Assembly: GCF_026914185.1 (NCBI RefSeq)
Contig: NC_070566.1
Location: 4,092,001 to 4,156,000, forward strand
Origin: Puccinia triticina
Taxonomy: Eukaryota > Basidiomycota > Pucciniomycetes > Pucciniales > Pucciniaceae
Length of the DNA: 64,000 bases
Reading direction: 5' to 3'
The notes under the pieces: model-generated
What the model was told of the DNA's origin: nothing
The model's database searches: none
What the model saw: the letters and a program-made list of their open reading frames with translations, nothing else
Shown: positions 32,405 to 42,175 of the stretch, piece after piece
Layout: each line of letters starts with the position of its first letter
Numbering within the stretch: the stretch's first letter is position 1
Translations under genes and position numbers: made by a program

Positions 32405-35400
32405 GTAGAGTTGGTTTGTCGTCCGGCAGCAATAATTTAGGGCCTCGCACGCTGTCCGGGAAACCAACTCAACCTCCAGAGGCCCACGGCGGTGGTTTCT
32501 TTTCTTCTTTGGTCCGGTCTGCTTCTTCTGTCTTGTCTGTCGAAAACATTAAAAACCAAAAACATCCCCAAAATCGAAGATCACTAAAAAACAGCGACAC
32601 TCCGTCATTTCGGTCCCCGTTTCCACTTCTTTCCGAAACTTTTTCTCTCGATCCGGCAAAAAGGACTCGCCGGGCGCTTGCGTCGAGCGCAAAAGGTGGG
32701 TGGCATCATGGGGTTCCCGCGGGGGCAAAAAGCGTAGAAGTAAGTCCCCTCCATGGTATGCATCTCCGGGTAGATTCTACCGTTTTGTCGAAAACATTAC
32801 CTCTGGCCACACCTGTGAGCGATTCGTCGGACCCTTCTTTGTCGTCCAGTCCAGGAAATTCTTTGCTGTATCGCCGTGGTCTCCGCGAAGAGAATAAACT
32901 ACTCCCCCTCCGCAAAGAGGCTAAACTATTTACGTCCGTTGACGGCCTCCGCGATGAGGGGAAACTAATGATCCTCCGAGACGAGGCAAAACTATCCACA
33001 TTTGATCCGACCCGGCTCCGCAACGAGCATAAACTATGTTCCTGGAAATTGGTGTGCGAGGAGGGCGAAGTGGAGTACCGGTGGCCGTGGGGTCAAGTTG
33101 GGGTAGAAGTAAGTTCCTCCCAATGTGCACCTCCGAGGCGTGATGCTCCGCAATGTTTCGAAACCCTACCACGCGCCACACTCGTGAGCCCCGAACGTAC
33201 TCTCTGTTCCTCTTTCACAGAAAAGGCAGCGTTTGCAGATGGCGCGGAGCATCGGACCTTTCGACTTCTGGCTTGTGGTCTCAGTCACACTGCGCAGGCT
33301 GCCCTCGTGGATTCTTGGCGGGAGGGCGGAGCGCTCTCATTTGCGGCGAAATACAAGCCGGTGGCCCGCAAGATCAAGCCGGTCAACCAGCCCATGCCGC
33401 AGGAGATCAACCCCCCGCTCCGAAGGCCGCCCCTTTCACGAGACCCCTACTGCGGTTTGCCCAAGTCTCTCGCGGGCCCTTTTGTGCCGTTAGGGAGGGT
33501 TACTGAAGAAAGGCTAGCGGTGGTAAATTTTGGGCCGGTGGGCTGGTTGTATCCCAGCGAACTGGACCTCATCAAGAACGTCCTCTCTTTCCGTAATCAA
33601 GCGATCGCCTTTCAGGAATCCGAGCGCGGGCTGCTGAAGGAGTCTTACGGGATGCCATATATCATCCCGGTAGTGGAGCACGAGCCGTGGCAAAAGCGGA
33701 AGATTCCGATACCGGCAGCTAAGATGGATGAGTATATACGACTCATCAGAGAACGCATCAGCACCGGGCTGTACGAGCAATCTACGTCGAGCTACAGTAG
33801 CCCAGTCTTTTGTGTAGTCAAAAGTAATGGGAAGTTGCGCATTGTGCACGACCTCCAGCCGCTCAATAAGGTCACGGTTAGGGATGCCGGCGTCCCGCCG
33901 GCTACGGAAGATTTCGTGGAATCGTTTTCTGGACGGGCCTGCTACGGGCTCGGAGATATTATGGGCGGCTACGACGAGCGCGCGCTGCACCCAATTTCGC
34001 GGCCTCTGACAACTTTCGATACTCCTCTTGGGAGGTTTCAGCTGACGCGTCTCCCCCAGGGAGCCACCAACTCGGTGGCGGTGTACCAAGCTCAAATGGT
34101 CTGGATCCTCCAGGATGAGATTCCGGACCACGCTGGCATCTTCATCGATGACGGGGGTATAAAGGGGCCCATTTCCGATTACGACAACGAGCTCCTTTCG
34201 TGGCATCCCGGCATTCGGCGATTCATTTGGGAATACGCCGAGACACTGGAGCGGATTCTTTTTCGAATCGAGGAGTCCGGCTTGACGGTGTCCGCGTCAA
34301 AGTTAGCGGCCTGCGTCCCGGCGCTTGAGATAGTGGGGCATGTGGTTTGTAGGGAGGGTCGGAAAATGGCGCGGAGCAAGGTGAACAAGATACTCTCGTG
34401 GCCTCAACCAAAAGATGCGACGGAGGTGCGCGGGTTCTTGGGTGTGGTAGTGTATGTCCGAATCTTTATCCCCTCCTTGTCCCAGATTTGTGTACCTTTG
34501 CGGCGTCTGACAAGGAAGGACGCGGAATTTGTTTGGACGACGGAGTGCGAGGAGGCTTTCGCGGCTTTGAAAACAATTGTGGGCGAGGACATTGTGCTGG
34601 CAAAAATCAACTATGGGCCTGAAGGAGGGCTAATTAAGCTCGCCGTAGACTCTAGTTTCCACGCGGCGGGAGCGGTGCTCACTCAGGCGGATTCGGAGGG
34701 TCGGGACCGACCGGCGTTGTACGAGTCCCTTTTGTTCACGGACGTAGAATCTCGCTATTCTCAGGCTAAGCTCGAGCTCTGCGGGGTGGCGAGGATACTG
34801 AAGAAGCTCCAGACGGTGTTGTGGGGCCAGTATTTCGAGCTCCAAGTCGACGCGCAATCCCTCATTCAAATGATTAACGCGCCCAGCTTACCGAACGCTC
34901 CGATGACCCGTTGGGTCGCCTTTATTCAACTCTTTTCCTTTTACATCGTCCATCGGCCAGGCAAAGCATTCACGTTGCCTGACAGTCTCTCCAGGCGCCC
35001 TCAAGGGGACGACGACTCAGATCCACCGGTTTCTGACTTCGATGAAGACGCGCCTCACGTTAAACCTTTGCAGGCGTATTCATCGAGCTCCGGTCACTCT
35101 TACAGCGGGTATCAAGAAGGTTTTTGGCGGAAGTTAGAGCAGTACCTCACGACTCTGGTTCGCCCACCCGGGTTGAGCACTAGGGAGTTTCAGGCCCTTA
35201 AGCGCAAGTCATCTGAATTTTTCGTGCAGGCCAATCGGCTTATGAAGCGCGGCAGCCCGCTGCCTCGAATTGTCGTCACGATACCCAGCAAGCAAGAAGA
35301 AATCCTAGGAAATCTCCACGAAGGCTTGGGGCACCGCAGAGTTGCGGAAACTTATCGCCGGATTGCGGACCGATTCTGGTGGCCCTCTTTGAAGCAGGCC

Positions 35401-36378
35401 GTCGCGCGCTGGTGTCAGAGCTGTGAGCCCTGCCAGAAGAGGGACCTCCGCCGGCCCCTAGAGACGCGGTACCCGACCGGAGAGGCGACCGTTTTTGGGC
35501 GGGTATCAATGGACGTGGTTCACATAAAGGCGGGCGGCGCCAAATATCTTATAGTCGCGCGTGATGATTTTTCTGGGTGGGTGGAGGCAAAGTTTCTCAA
35601 TAACATTACCTCGGAGGCAGTGGCCGCCTTCCTCCAGGAACACTGGACCATGAGGTATGGTTTGGCTGGGTCCTATTCCACCGACGGCGGATCGGAGTTT
35701 GGTGGCGCTCTTGCGGAGATGCTGAGGGCCCTTCCAGGTCAGCACAGGGTCTCAACGCCTTACTACCCCGAAGCTCAAGGCATGGTCGAGCGCGGGCACG
35801 GGCCTTTGAAGGCGGCGCTAGTCAAGTTAGCAGGCGAGTCGGGCAAGAACTGTCGCAAATTCTTGCCCCTGGTGTTGTTCGCTGATCGGATTTCGACGAA
35901 GCGGACTACGGGATACTCGCCTTACGAGTTGATTTTCGGGCAGCGGGCAGCGCTCCCGATTGACCTAGACATCGAATCCTTTCTGGGCGTCGACTGGGAA
36001 GACGTACGTGACACTTCGGATCTGTTGGTGGCTCGATCTCGACAGCTTGAGCGGAGCGAAGATTCTCGGCGTCTTGCGTACGATCGAATGATGAACTCGC
36101 GGCAAGAGTCTATCCGATACTGGCAAGAGAAGAACCTCGGTAAATTTCGGGATCCACTCAAGCCTGGCGACCTCGTCCTCGCCTACAATCGATCGCTAGA
36201 AGTGCAGTGGGGGCAGCTTTTCGCCCACAAGTGGAACGGGCCCTACCGGATCGTCCAGCAGGTTCAAGGGGGCTCCTACGTCCTCGCCGAGCTTGACGGG
36301 ACGGAGCTCAAACGCCGTTTCGCGGCGGATCAGGTCAAGCGGTACTTTCCGCGTGGGGGCATTACTGACCAGAAGTAA
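32281..36378 (+). CDS. pol: Pol polyprotein of copy B (linker-RT-RNase H-integrase)
   Basis: The pol frame is open from 32257 and lies -1 to gag, so it is expected to be entered by slippage at 32395-32401. The ATG at 32281 is probably unused. The N-terminal linker (about 400 residues) includes modules M2 and M3 translated in frame, with five LRxExKL repeats between them. RT has FIDDGG at about residue 621 of this frame. RNase H follows near residue 786 (IKLAVDSSFHAAGAV). The integrase zinc motif is complete (HEGLGH...CEPC), with catalytic D, D, E in MDVVHI, TDGGSEF and MVERGH. A C-terminal GPY/F module (WNGPYRIVQQV) is present, with no chromodomain. The stop TAA overlaps the M4 donor GTAAGT. 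Confidence 0.94.
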   Translation: MSRRKGSMGEGISGARAKGRAHSLRARHGIARGSGAPVFFMSRVGLSSGSNNLGPRTLSGKPTQPPEAHGGGFFSSLVRSASSVLSVENIKNQKHPQNRRSLKNSDTPSFRSPFPLLSETFSLDPAKRTRRALASSAKGGWHHGVPAGAKSVEVSPLHGMHLRVDSTVLSKTLPLATPVSDSSDPSLSSSPGNSLLYRRGLREENKLLPLRKEAKLFTSVDGLRDEGKLMILRDEAKLSTFDPTRLRNEHKLCSWKLVCEEGEVEYRWPWGQVGVEVSSSQCAPPRRDAPQCFETLPRATLVSPERTLCSSFTEKAAFADGAEHRTFRLLACGLSHTAQAALVDSWREGGALSFAAKYKPVARKIKPVNQPMPQEINPPLRRPPLSRDPYCGLPKSLAGPFVPLGRVTEERLAVVNFGPVGWLYPSELDLIKNVLSFRNQAIAFQESERGLLKESYGMPYIIPVVEHEPWQKRKIPIPAAKMDEYIRLIRERISTGLYEQSTSSYSSPVFCVVKSNGKLRIVHDLQPLNKVTVRDAGVPPATEDFVESFSGRACYGLGDIMGGYDERALHPISRPLTTFDTPLGRFQLTRLPQGATNSVAVYQAQMVWILQDEIPDHAGIFIDDGGIKGPISDYDNELLSWHPGIRRFIWEYAETLERILFRIEESGLTVSASKLAACVPALEIVGHVVCREGRKMARSKVNKILSWPQPKDATEVRGFLGVVVYVRIFIPSLSQICVPLRRLTRKDAEFVWTTECEEAFAALKTIVGEDIVLAKINYGPEGGLIKLAVDSSFHAAGAVLTQADSEGRDRPALYESLLFTDVESRYSQAKLELCGVARILKKLQTVLWGQYFELQVDAQSLIQMINAPSLPNAPMTRWVAFIQLFSFYIVHRPGKAFTLPDSLSRRPQGDDDSDPPVSDFDEDAPHVKPLQAYSSSSGHSYSGYQEGFWRKLEQYLTTLVRPPGLSTREFQALKRKSSEFFVQANRLMKRGSPLPRIVVTIPSKQEEILGNLHEGLGHRRVAETYRRIADRFWWPSLKQAVARWCQSCEPCQKRDLRRPLETRYPTGEATVFGRVSMDVVHIKAGGAKYLIVARDDFSGWVEAKFLNNITSEAVAAFLQEHWTMRYGLAGSYSTDGGSEFGGALAEMLRALPGQHRVSTPYYPEAQGMVERGHGPLKAALVKLAGESGKNCRKFLPLVLFADRISTKRTTGYSPYELIFGQRAALPIDLDIESFLGVDWEDVRDTSDLLVARSRQLERSEDSRRLAYDRMMNSRQESIRYWQEKNLGKFRDPLKPGDLVLAYNRSLEVQWGQLFAHKWNGPYRIVQQVQGGSYVLAELDGTELKRRFAADQVKRYFPRGGITDQK
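32395..32401 (+). promoter_or_regulatory. -1 ribosomal frameshift heptamer, copy B
   Basis: T TTT TTA in gag phase, immediately followed by the gag stop TGA (32402-32404). A possible stimulatory stem follows: CCGGCAGC (32423-32430) with GCTGTCCGG (32451-32459), one bulged T. The spacer of about 21 nt is longer than usual. Confidence 0.85.
32740..32849 (+). other. Splice-like module M2, copy B
   Basis: GTAAGT at 32740 to CGTCCAG at 32849 (110 nt), with an alternative CAG at 32854 (115 nt). Copy D has exactly the same two spacings. Removal by splicing would put pol out of frame, so pol itself is read from unspliced RNA. Confidence 0.7.
32873..33048 (+). repeat. LRxExKL coding repeats, copy B
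   Basis: Five copies of the CTCCGC(A/G)A(C/T)GAG...AAACTA 21-mer, encoding L-R-(E/K/D/N)-E-x-K-L, spaced 3-12 residues apart. D has seven copies and A five. Confidence 0.85.
33109..33220 (+). other. Splice-like module M3, copy B
   Basis: GTAAGT at 33109 to CTCTTTCACAG at 33220 (112 nt), translated in frame in pol. Shares TTCCTCC, TGCACCTCCGAGG and GTGAGCC with M3 of D. Confidence 0.72.
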
Positions 36379-36485
36379 GTCCCCCTCCTTAGTATGCACC
36401 TTAGGGTTCCTCTACGCTGTTTGTAAGCATTACGTCGCCACTTCGTGAGCCGCCTTCGGGACCTTTGTTTGGGTTTTCTTTCCAG
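36375..36485 (+). other. Splice-like module M4, copy B, over the pol stop
   Basis: GTAAGT at 36375 overlaps the pol stop (36376-36378). Acceptor TTTTCTTTCCAG ends at 36485. Length 111 nt, as in D. If removed, the pol frame continues open through the polypurine tract into the 3' LTR, to 36822. Confidence 0.75.
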
Positions 36486-36522
36486 GTTTCTGCCTCTGTC
36501 TTTGGCCGTAGGGAACGTCGAA

Positions 36523-36542
36523 GGAGTCTGGGGACAGACTCC
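36523..36542 (+). promoter_or_regulatory. GNRA-capped hairpin by the polypurine tract, copy B
   Basis: GGAGTCTG-GGGA-CAGACTCC, an 8-bp perfect stem with a GGGA tetraloop. It lies 14 nt before the LTR and directly upstream of the purine tract GTGGTGGGTGGA. Conserved in D (61367-61386) and, with a different stem, in A. Confidence 0.65.
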
Positions 36543-36556
36543 AAGTGGTGGGTGGA

Positions 36557-37399
36557 TGTGGTGGCCCCTCTCGTGGCCAGCTAGTCAGGATCATCGCCGC
36601 CGCCAGGATTGTCATCAAGAGTCCAGTTTCAGTTTCATTCCTCAAGTCTCAAGAAACATCAAGATTCTCAAGACCCTCAACTCCCCCATTTTTCCTCATC
36701 TTTCACCCTTCTCTTCCATACTCCTTCCCCCCTCTCTTTTTTCATCTGCTGTGGGTTTATTCCCTGGTTTCTTCTGGTTCTCTTCCTTCTATTCTTTTTT
36801 TGTTCTGTCTGTTTTGGCCTGAGTCTTTCTGCTTCCTCCTTCCTCTTTTCCTTCTCCTTTCCTCTGGTTCTTTTTCTTCTGTCTCCTCTCACTTTCATTT
36901 CTTTGTTCTTTGACTTGTGTTCTCTGTTTCCTGTTTCTCCTGTTTGTTGTGTGTGTGTGCGCGCGTAGCGCGCGGAGGAGATGATGAAATACACGTGACA
37001 TGTGGCTCTCCCGGAGTCCAAGTTCGCCGAACTTGGATGATGGGAGAGGCATGGCATTCTGATCCCCAGAATACGGACCATCAAGAGTATATCGATCATA
37101 TCTTCAGAGTTCAAACCTTCGAGCTCAGCTCGCCGATCTTTCTTCATCTAGAGTTTTCGCGATCCCCCTTCTTTCTCTTCGTTAAGATCACCTCCTACCC
37201 CCCCCCTTCAACAACAACAAAACAACCGCCGCCGAGGATCCAAAACCCCGGCGAACCTCTCAAAACCACCAACCCACCAAGCTATCCTCGATCCTTTTTC
37301 AGCGCTCATCTCGACGGACCACTCACTACGAGGGCAGCCTAAACAGCACCCAATCCCCTCACACGACTGCCGCCGCTTAGCACGGACAGGAGTCCCATA
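36557..37399 (+). repeat. 3' LTR of copy B
   Basis: 843 bp, the same length as the 5' LTR. It ends in TA and is followed by CCGG. Confidence 0.95.
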
Positions 37400-37720
37400 C
37401 CGGGAGGGATGCCTCCCGGACAACTTTTCCATGTATTATTTGACTGGGAGAGATCCCTCCCAGTCGACTATCCTATGTCTTTGTTGGACAGGAGGGATCC
37501 CTCCAAGTCAAGTACTGTATGAAGCAGTCAACCGGGAGAGGTCCCTCTTGGTTGACTGTTCTATGTACATATTTTTCAACCAGGAGGGATTCTTCCCAGT
37601 CAAAAATTGTATGAAGCAGTTGTCCAGGAGGTATCAGGATCCCTCCTGGACAACTATTCTATTTATCAGTCAACCGGGAGTATCAGTTGACCAGGAGGGA
37701 TCCCTCTTGGTCAACATGGG
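37400..37720. repeat. Palindromic satellite S1, third block
   Basis: Six to seven degenerate units with GGGAGGGAT-type centres, continuing the array interrupted by copy B. It fades out near 37720. Confidence 0.82.
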
Positions 37721-38080
37721 TGGATTTTGCCTAGTTGGTTGGCTGGGGGGATTCCTCCTGCTTGACAAAGGTGCTGACATGTACCTAGGTGATACTGCTG
37801 TGCCAGCTGAGCAACTCAAAAGTGAGTGCACTAAGTTAAGGTGCAGCTGGTGTGGCTAAGTAGAGTCTTAAAATACTGCTTAGCCTGGGCTGTTGAGCAA
37901 CTTCCAAATATTCCAGGTTGCACCACCCTGGGATTTGCTTTGTATCAGGCTTGTTTCAAGGGGGACTGAACTCCAGTATACTGCATGTCAACTGACACCA
38001 GTTTCTCGAGTTTTTTTCATAGTTTAAGCAACCAATTACAAAAAAAAATCAGTGAGGGAAGTGCATGGCTCAAGAAAACT
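37721..38080. other. No feature recognised
   Basis: Short tract without a convincing gene, domain or repeat between the satellite and the next array. Confidence 0.5.
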
Positions 38081-38665
38081 GTGTCAACTTTCTTTGATGG
38101 CAGGTACATCTAGTTCTCTCAATGGCAGGAATAGACTGGCCATCAAGGGGATTGGGTAATAATTGATGGCTAATGCTAACTGACCATGGAGAGCAGAGCA
38201 CCACACTCCTCAATGGCCAACGCAAATCTGCTATTGAGGGCAACACACTCCCCTCAATGGTTGGCCAGTGCTGCCGACCAAGAGGGTGATGTTATTCTCT
38301 TGATTGGCGGTACCGGCTGGACATCAAAGGAGTGTGTTGCCCTTGACAACTGATGCTAACTGACCACGAGCAACGCACTCCTCAATGGCCAACGCAAAGC
38401 ACCTATCCAGGGGAAGGTAGTCCTTGATGGCCGACCAGTACCAGCGATTGAGAGAATGATGTCACCCTTTTGGTCGCCGGTACTGGCTGGCGATTGAGGG
38501 GATTCCGTTGCCCTCAATGGCTGGTGCCAACTGAACATTGAGAGAAGAGCAGCGACTGCTCAATGGCCGGGCTAAACCAGCTATTGAGGGCAATAAACTC
38601 GGCTCCCCTCAATGGCCTTCCAGTACCAGTGATTGAGAGAAAGACATCACCTTCTCAGTTGTTGG
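38081..38665. repeat. Degenerate CTCAATGGCC inverted-repeat array
   Basis: Alternating CCCCTCAATGGCC-like words and their complements, with one longer internal duplication (TGATGCTAACTGACCA near 38180 and 38350). Architecture resembles S2 but sequence is more diverged. Confidence 0.7.
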
Positions 38666-38814
38666 CACAGACAGACATATTTTAGTGTTAGCCAGTGTTA
38701 TGTACATGTGTTCAAAGTGCAATTGATGTGAGGAGTTGAACTGGAGCTGTGGGATTCGGCAGCGTGGGATGCGGGATGGTCAGGTGGGCAGGACGGATGC
38801 TAAAGAATAGGTGT

Positions 38815-39040
38815 ACAATAGGGGGTTCCAAACCACCTCCAGGAAGTTGTCCAGGTCAGACTTTCCAGGAAAAAAACATGACCTGGAACGCCTCCTGCGG
38901 ACCTGGATTCCTGACCGGGAAGACCCTCCAGGAGCTCCAGGAAATCAGGAAAAACTGGTGCAAAACAGAGCAACCAAACCCTTTCGAACCCCAGCCCCAA
39001 ACTGAACTGAACCCCCGGGAGGTTTTTTTTTGCCATCTTC
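38815..39040 (+). repeat. Short dispersed repeat (MITE-like), plus copy
   Basis: Starts AGGGGGTTCCAAACCACCTC and is rich in CCAGG and CAGGAAA words. A related copy lies in the opposite orientation at about 45230-45395 (GGGGGTTTCAAACCACCTC on the minus strand). Ends are not precisely defined. Confidence 0.55.
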
Positions 39041-39054
39041 CCATTGCTGCTTGA

Positions 39055-39532
39055 TGAGCAGTACAAACTGGTCATCAAGATGACTGGAGCTTCTTGATGG
39101 CCGGTTTGACCAGTCATTTAGAGAACTCAAACCCTCTCAATGGTTGGTCTGCCCGGTCATTGGGAAGGCTCAAGCTGCTCAATGACCAGTACAAACTGAT
39201 CATCAAGATGACTCAAGCTTCTCAATGACCGGTCTGGACAGTCAGTGGGAGGAATCAAACCCTCTCGATGACCGGTCTGCCCGGTCATTGAGAGTGCTCA
39301 AGCTGCTTGATGACCAGTACAAACTGGTCATGGAGATGACTCAACTTCTCAATGACCTGTCTGACCGGTCATTGAGAGAACTCAAGCTCCTCAGTGAGCT
39401 GTCTGGATGGTCATTTGGAGGACTCAAACCCTATCAATGACCGTCTTTTACTGGTCATCAAGAGGACTCAAGCTGCTTGATGACCAGTACAAACTGGTCG
39501 TCAAACCTTCTTAATGGCCAGTTTGTACCAGG
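39055..39532. repeat. S2-related inverted-repeat array
   Basis: Units of GACCGGTCATTGAGAG-like sequence in alternating orientation, with ACTCAAGC or ACTCAAACCCTCTC linkers. Element E is inserted at its right edge. Confidence 0.8.
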
Positions 39533-39537
39533 TGTGG

Positions 39538-40504
39538 TGTCAGCCTTAGAGTCAACACAGTTGACCTAAAACTGCCTTTTATCTCCATTTTATACCTAAA
39601 TGTGCTCATATCTTTTTAACCTTACAACATAAGGTTGTTTTGGCTTCAGATTCTGATTCTTCATGCAATTTTGACCCTAGCGTTCACTGATCACTTTACA
39701 ATATCTCTACTCCTTCATAGAGTTTGTGGTTTGTGACACACATGCGCAGCAGAGCCGTGTAGTCGCGCCTGAGCACTCCCAACCACATGTACATGTGTGA
39801 TTATGTCATCCAACTTTGAAAATTTTCGAAGTCAGGATCCCCCATGCAGCTGGAGGATCCACAGACTTCAGCACACCAGAACCACCACCCAGATAACCCC
39901 AGGATCACCACCAAAGAGCCTACTCTACTCCCAGTATACCTACCGTCACAGGCGCCTAGGATATTGACAGTAAGTAACCTCTTTCACTGAACCTTGATTA
40001 TCTCAGAGGTACAACTCTGTGTCTTGCTTGATCTGCCTTTTCTTCTTGCTTTGCCTCCTCCTTGATCACAGGGCTGTCCCTTCAATTCTACAGGCCTTTG
40101 CCTCTATCTTGATCACAGGGCTGTCCCTTATAATCACTTGGCCTTTGCCTCAAAATCTAGGTTGCAGGGCTGTCCCTCAGGTTTCCCATTAAGAACCTTG
40201 ACTGTCCAGAGAGAAGTCTAAAAAACTGTGGCTGGATTAAACTTATCTAATCCAGATACCCTCCTGAGAGGAAGCTGTAGCACTTCTAGCACAGATTAGC
40301 AGCACTCTTCTGAAGAGTAGCATTGCCAGTGGACGTGCATTCCCACTAGAATAACCTAGTACTTCTCTTCTATCTTATCCTGCTTGGTTTCTTTCTCTCT
40401 CTTTCTCTTTTTCTCTTACAGTTGTATTTTCTTTATCCCAAGAAATCAAACTGTTGTCCCCCATTTCTTGTGTCCTGCTGTCACTATAGAGACTCAGGCT
40501 CACA
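39538..40504 (+). repeat. 5' LTR of element E
   Basis: TGTCAGCCTTAGAGTC to CAGGCTCACA. Contains three ~45-bp tandem units built on GATCACAGGGCTGTCCC and a CT-rich tract (about 40390-40425). Confidence 0.95.
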
Positions 40505-40525
40505 ATTGGGGGCCTCATCGGGAAT
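40505..40525 (+). promoter_or_regulatory. Primer-binding site of element E
   Basis: Spacer AT, then TGGGGGCCTCATCGGG. It resembles, but does not exactly match, the tRNA-Pro-type primer sites of retroviruses. The tRNA is not assigned. Confidence 0.5.
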
Positions 40526-40975
40526 ATTCCTCACCTTTTCATAATTCTAGACTGCTTAAAAGCCAAAGGACTGATCATCCTGATTAAATCAAACAAAAAA
40601 CTCTTAAAATTTCGAAAATTCACTAAGAAAATCTTTCTACATATCCTACTAATGTCAAAATTCTCTCCAAAAACATCCTAAAATTGATTCTATATTGATA
40701 AATTTCCTAACTGAACCCTTGAAAAAAAAAATTTACACCCTGTGTACTTGTGAAAGTGCAGAATTGCGACTCCTCCGCACCGCTATTTACCCTTTTGTCG
40801 GACTTATTCCCCATTGCATTGTCTATATCTTCGAAACAAGAAGAGATAAAAAAATCTAAATACGCTCGAAAGATTCCTCGGCTTCTTATCTATAATTCCC
40901 GATATAGACCGCAAAAAGTTGTCAAACGCCGCAGGACAGCGCAGAGGAAGAAAACATCTGAGCTGATTGATATGC

Positions 40976-42175
40976 CTCCGCCCCTCAGAGATGGCCGAGA
41001 TATCTCAACCAAGCAACACCTCCGTTACAAACTTAGCCCTGCCGCCGAAGAGAGGCTTCGAAGATGTAGAGACAGCCTTGCTTATGGTCAACAAGGATCT
41101 ATTGGTCTTTGCGGAAGGGAAACCCCTCCCGCAAGAAACGGTAATCTCATTAGCCCTGTACAACTCGAGAGCCACGTCCATGGCCATGGAGTCGAATCAA
41201 TTCACTCCCATCCCTCGTCAGGTGGAGCAAGAGACGGCGAGTGCAGCGGAGAACTGCCCAAGAGCAAGCTACAAGGAGCTGCTCAGCCGTTTGTTCGTGA
41301 CCAGTTCTACAGCCACCCCTCACAAAAGCTTACAAACAAAAGCCTCCCCAAGCCCATCCCTCCTTCCGCTCGCTCCGGCCCCACGCATGGAGAGTTCTTC
41401 CGGGTCGATGGAAGTCATTCGAGAGGAGTAGGAGGTGACGAGTCTAGTCCACCTTTTCAACGTCCAGTTCAACCTCTTCATCAGAGCCCGGGAATCACTG
41501 AACATCCAGTCCATGTGAATGCTCCTGTCCTAGGCCGCAACGGCCCAAGACAAGATAGTATAGATAGTCAGGAGGGACGAAGTCAGTCGACTCTGCCAGC
41601 AATGGCTCCCTCGGGACAAGCTGGAAAGCTTAGACAGGTCCCTCTTCTACAGGACCACCGGCACCAAGCCGCCAAACAAACCAGAGCAAATAGCTCAGAC
41701 CCATCCCAGCCTAGCTATAGCTCCGCACCCCAGCCACCCGCCCTTGATGGCTACACCGACGCCAGAGCCGCCGGATTTTTAACACCGAGCGTACTGAGTA
41801 GATTACCGGGATCCTACCCACTCCTCCGACCGGCCGCTTCAGCGCGCGCTCCCGCCGCCGCTGCAACAGCAAATAGCAAGATGCCATCCAGCTTCTACAC
41901 AGCTCGATGCGAACCTAGCGTCGCGACACCATCCCTACAAGCGCCAGGACGCGAACTACCAACAACATCAACCTTCTTATCCGCACGCCGAAGTGCTGCA
42001 CGCGGGCAGACAGACCCAAGCCCCTTCGCGCGGCTTGAGAGGATCCGGGAGAAACAGGAATCTTCCCATGGCGGACACCAATCAAATCCTCAATGTAGGG
42101 GATTTCTATATGAGACTCACTCAAACTACAGGGAGGGACAACAAGAGAGGCAGAGGCAGAAGCACTCCTCATTAA
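40976..42175 (+). pseudogene. Degenerate upstream ORF of element E
   Basis: In the +2 frame, protein-like sequence runs from ATG 40976 (MAEISQPSN) through VETALLMVNKDLLVFAEG and TSLVHLFNVQFNLFIRARE to an Arg/Gly-rich end (GRDNKRGRGR) at 42175. Stops interrupt it at 41429 (TAG), 41516 (TGA), 41531 (TAG) and 41561 (TAG), and further down. Most stand where CAG, CAA or CGA would give smooth sequence. A different frame is open across the same DNA by chance, giving an inflated apparent Gag of 1110 codons. Family not recognised; probably a first Gag-like or accessory protein. Confidence 0.5.

Larger units (their letters stand above)
28929..37399 (+). mobile_element. Ty3/Gypsy copy B, intact
   Basis: 8,471-bp element with two 843-bp LTRs (TG...TA) and a CCGG target duplication (28925-28928, 37400-37403). 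It has an uninterrupted gag-pro (30233-32404) and pol (32281-36378), an extended tRNA-Tyr primer site, four splice-like modules and a polypurine tract. Only two LTR differences were noticed (near 28966 and 28974), so it is young and could be active. It is GC-rich relative to element C. Confidence 0.96.

Noticed and set aside
32740..33220. Obligatory introns M2 and M3 in pol
   Set aside because: Splicing M2 with either acceptor leads quickly to stops (for example 32897), while the unspliced frame is open in B and D. I therefore list them as splice-like modules, not as confirmed introns.
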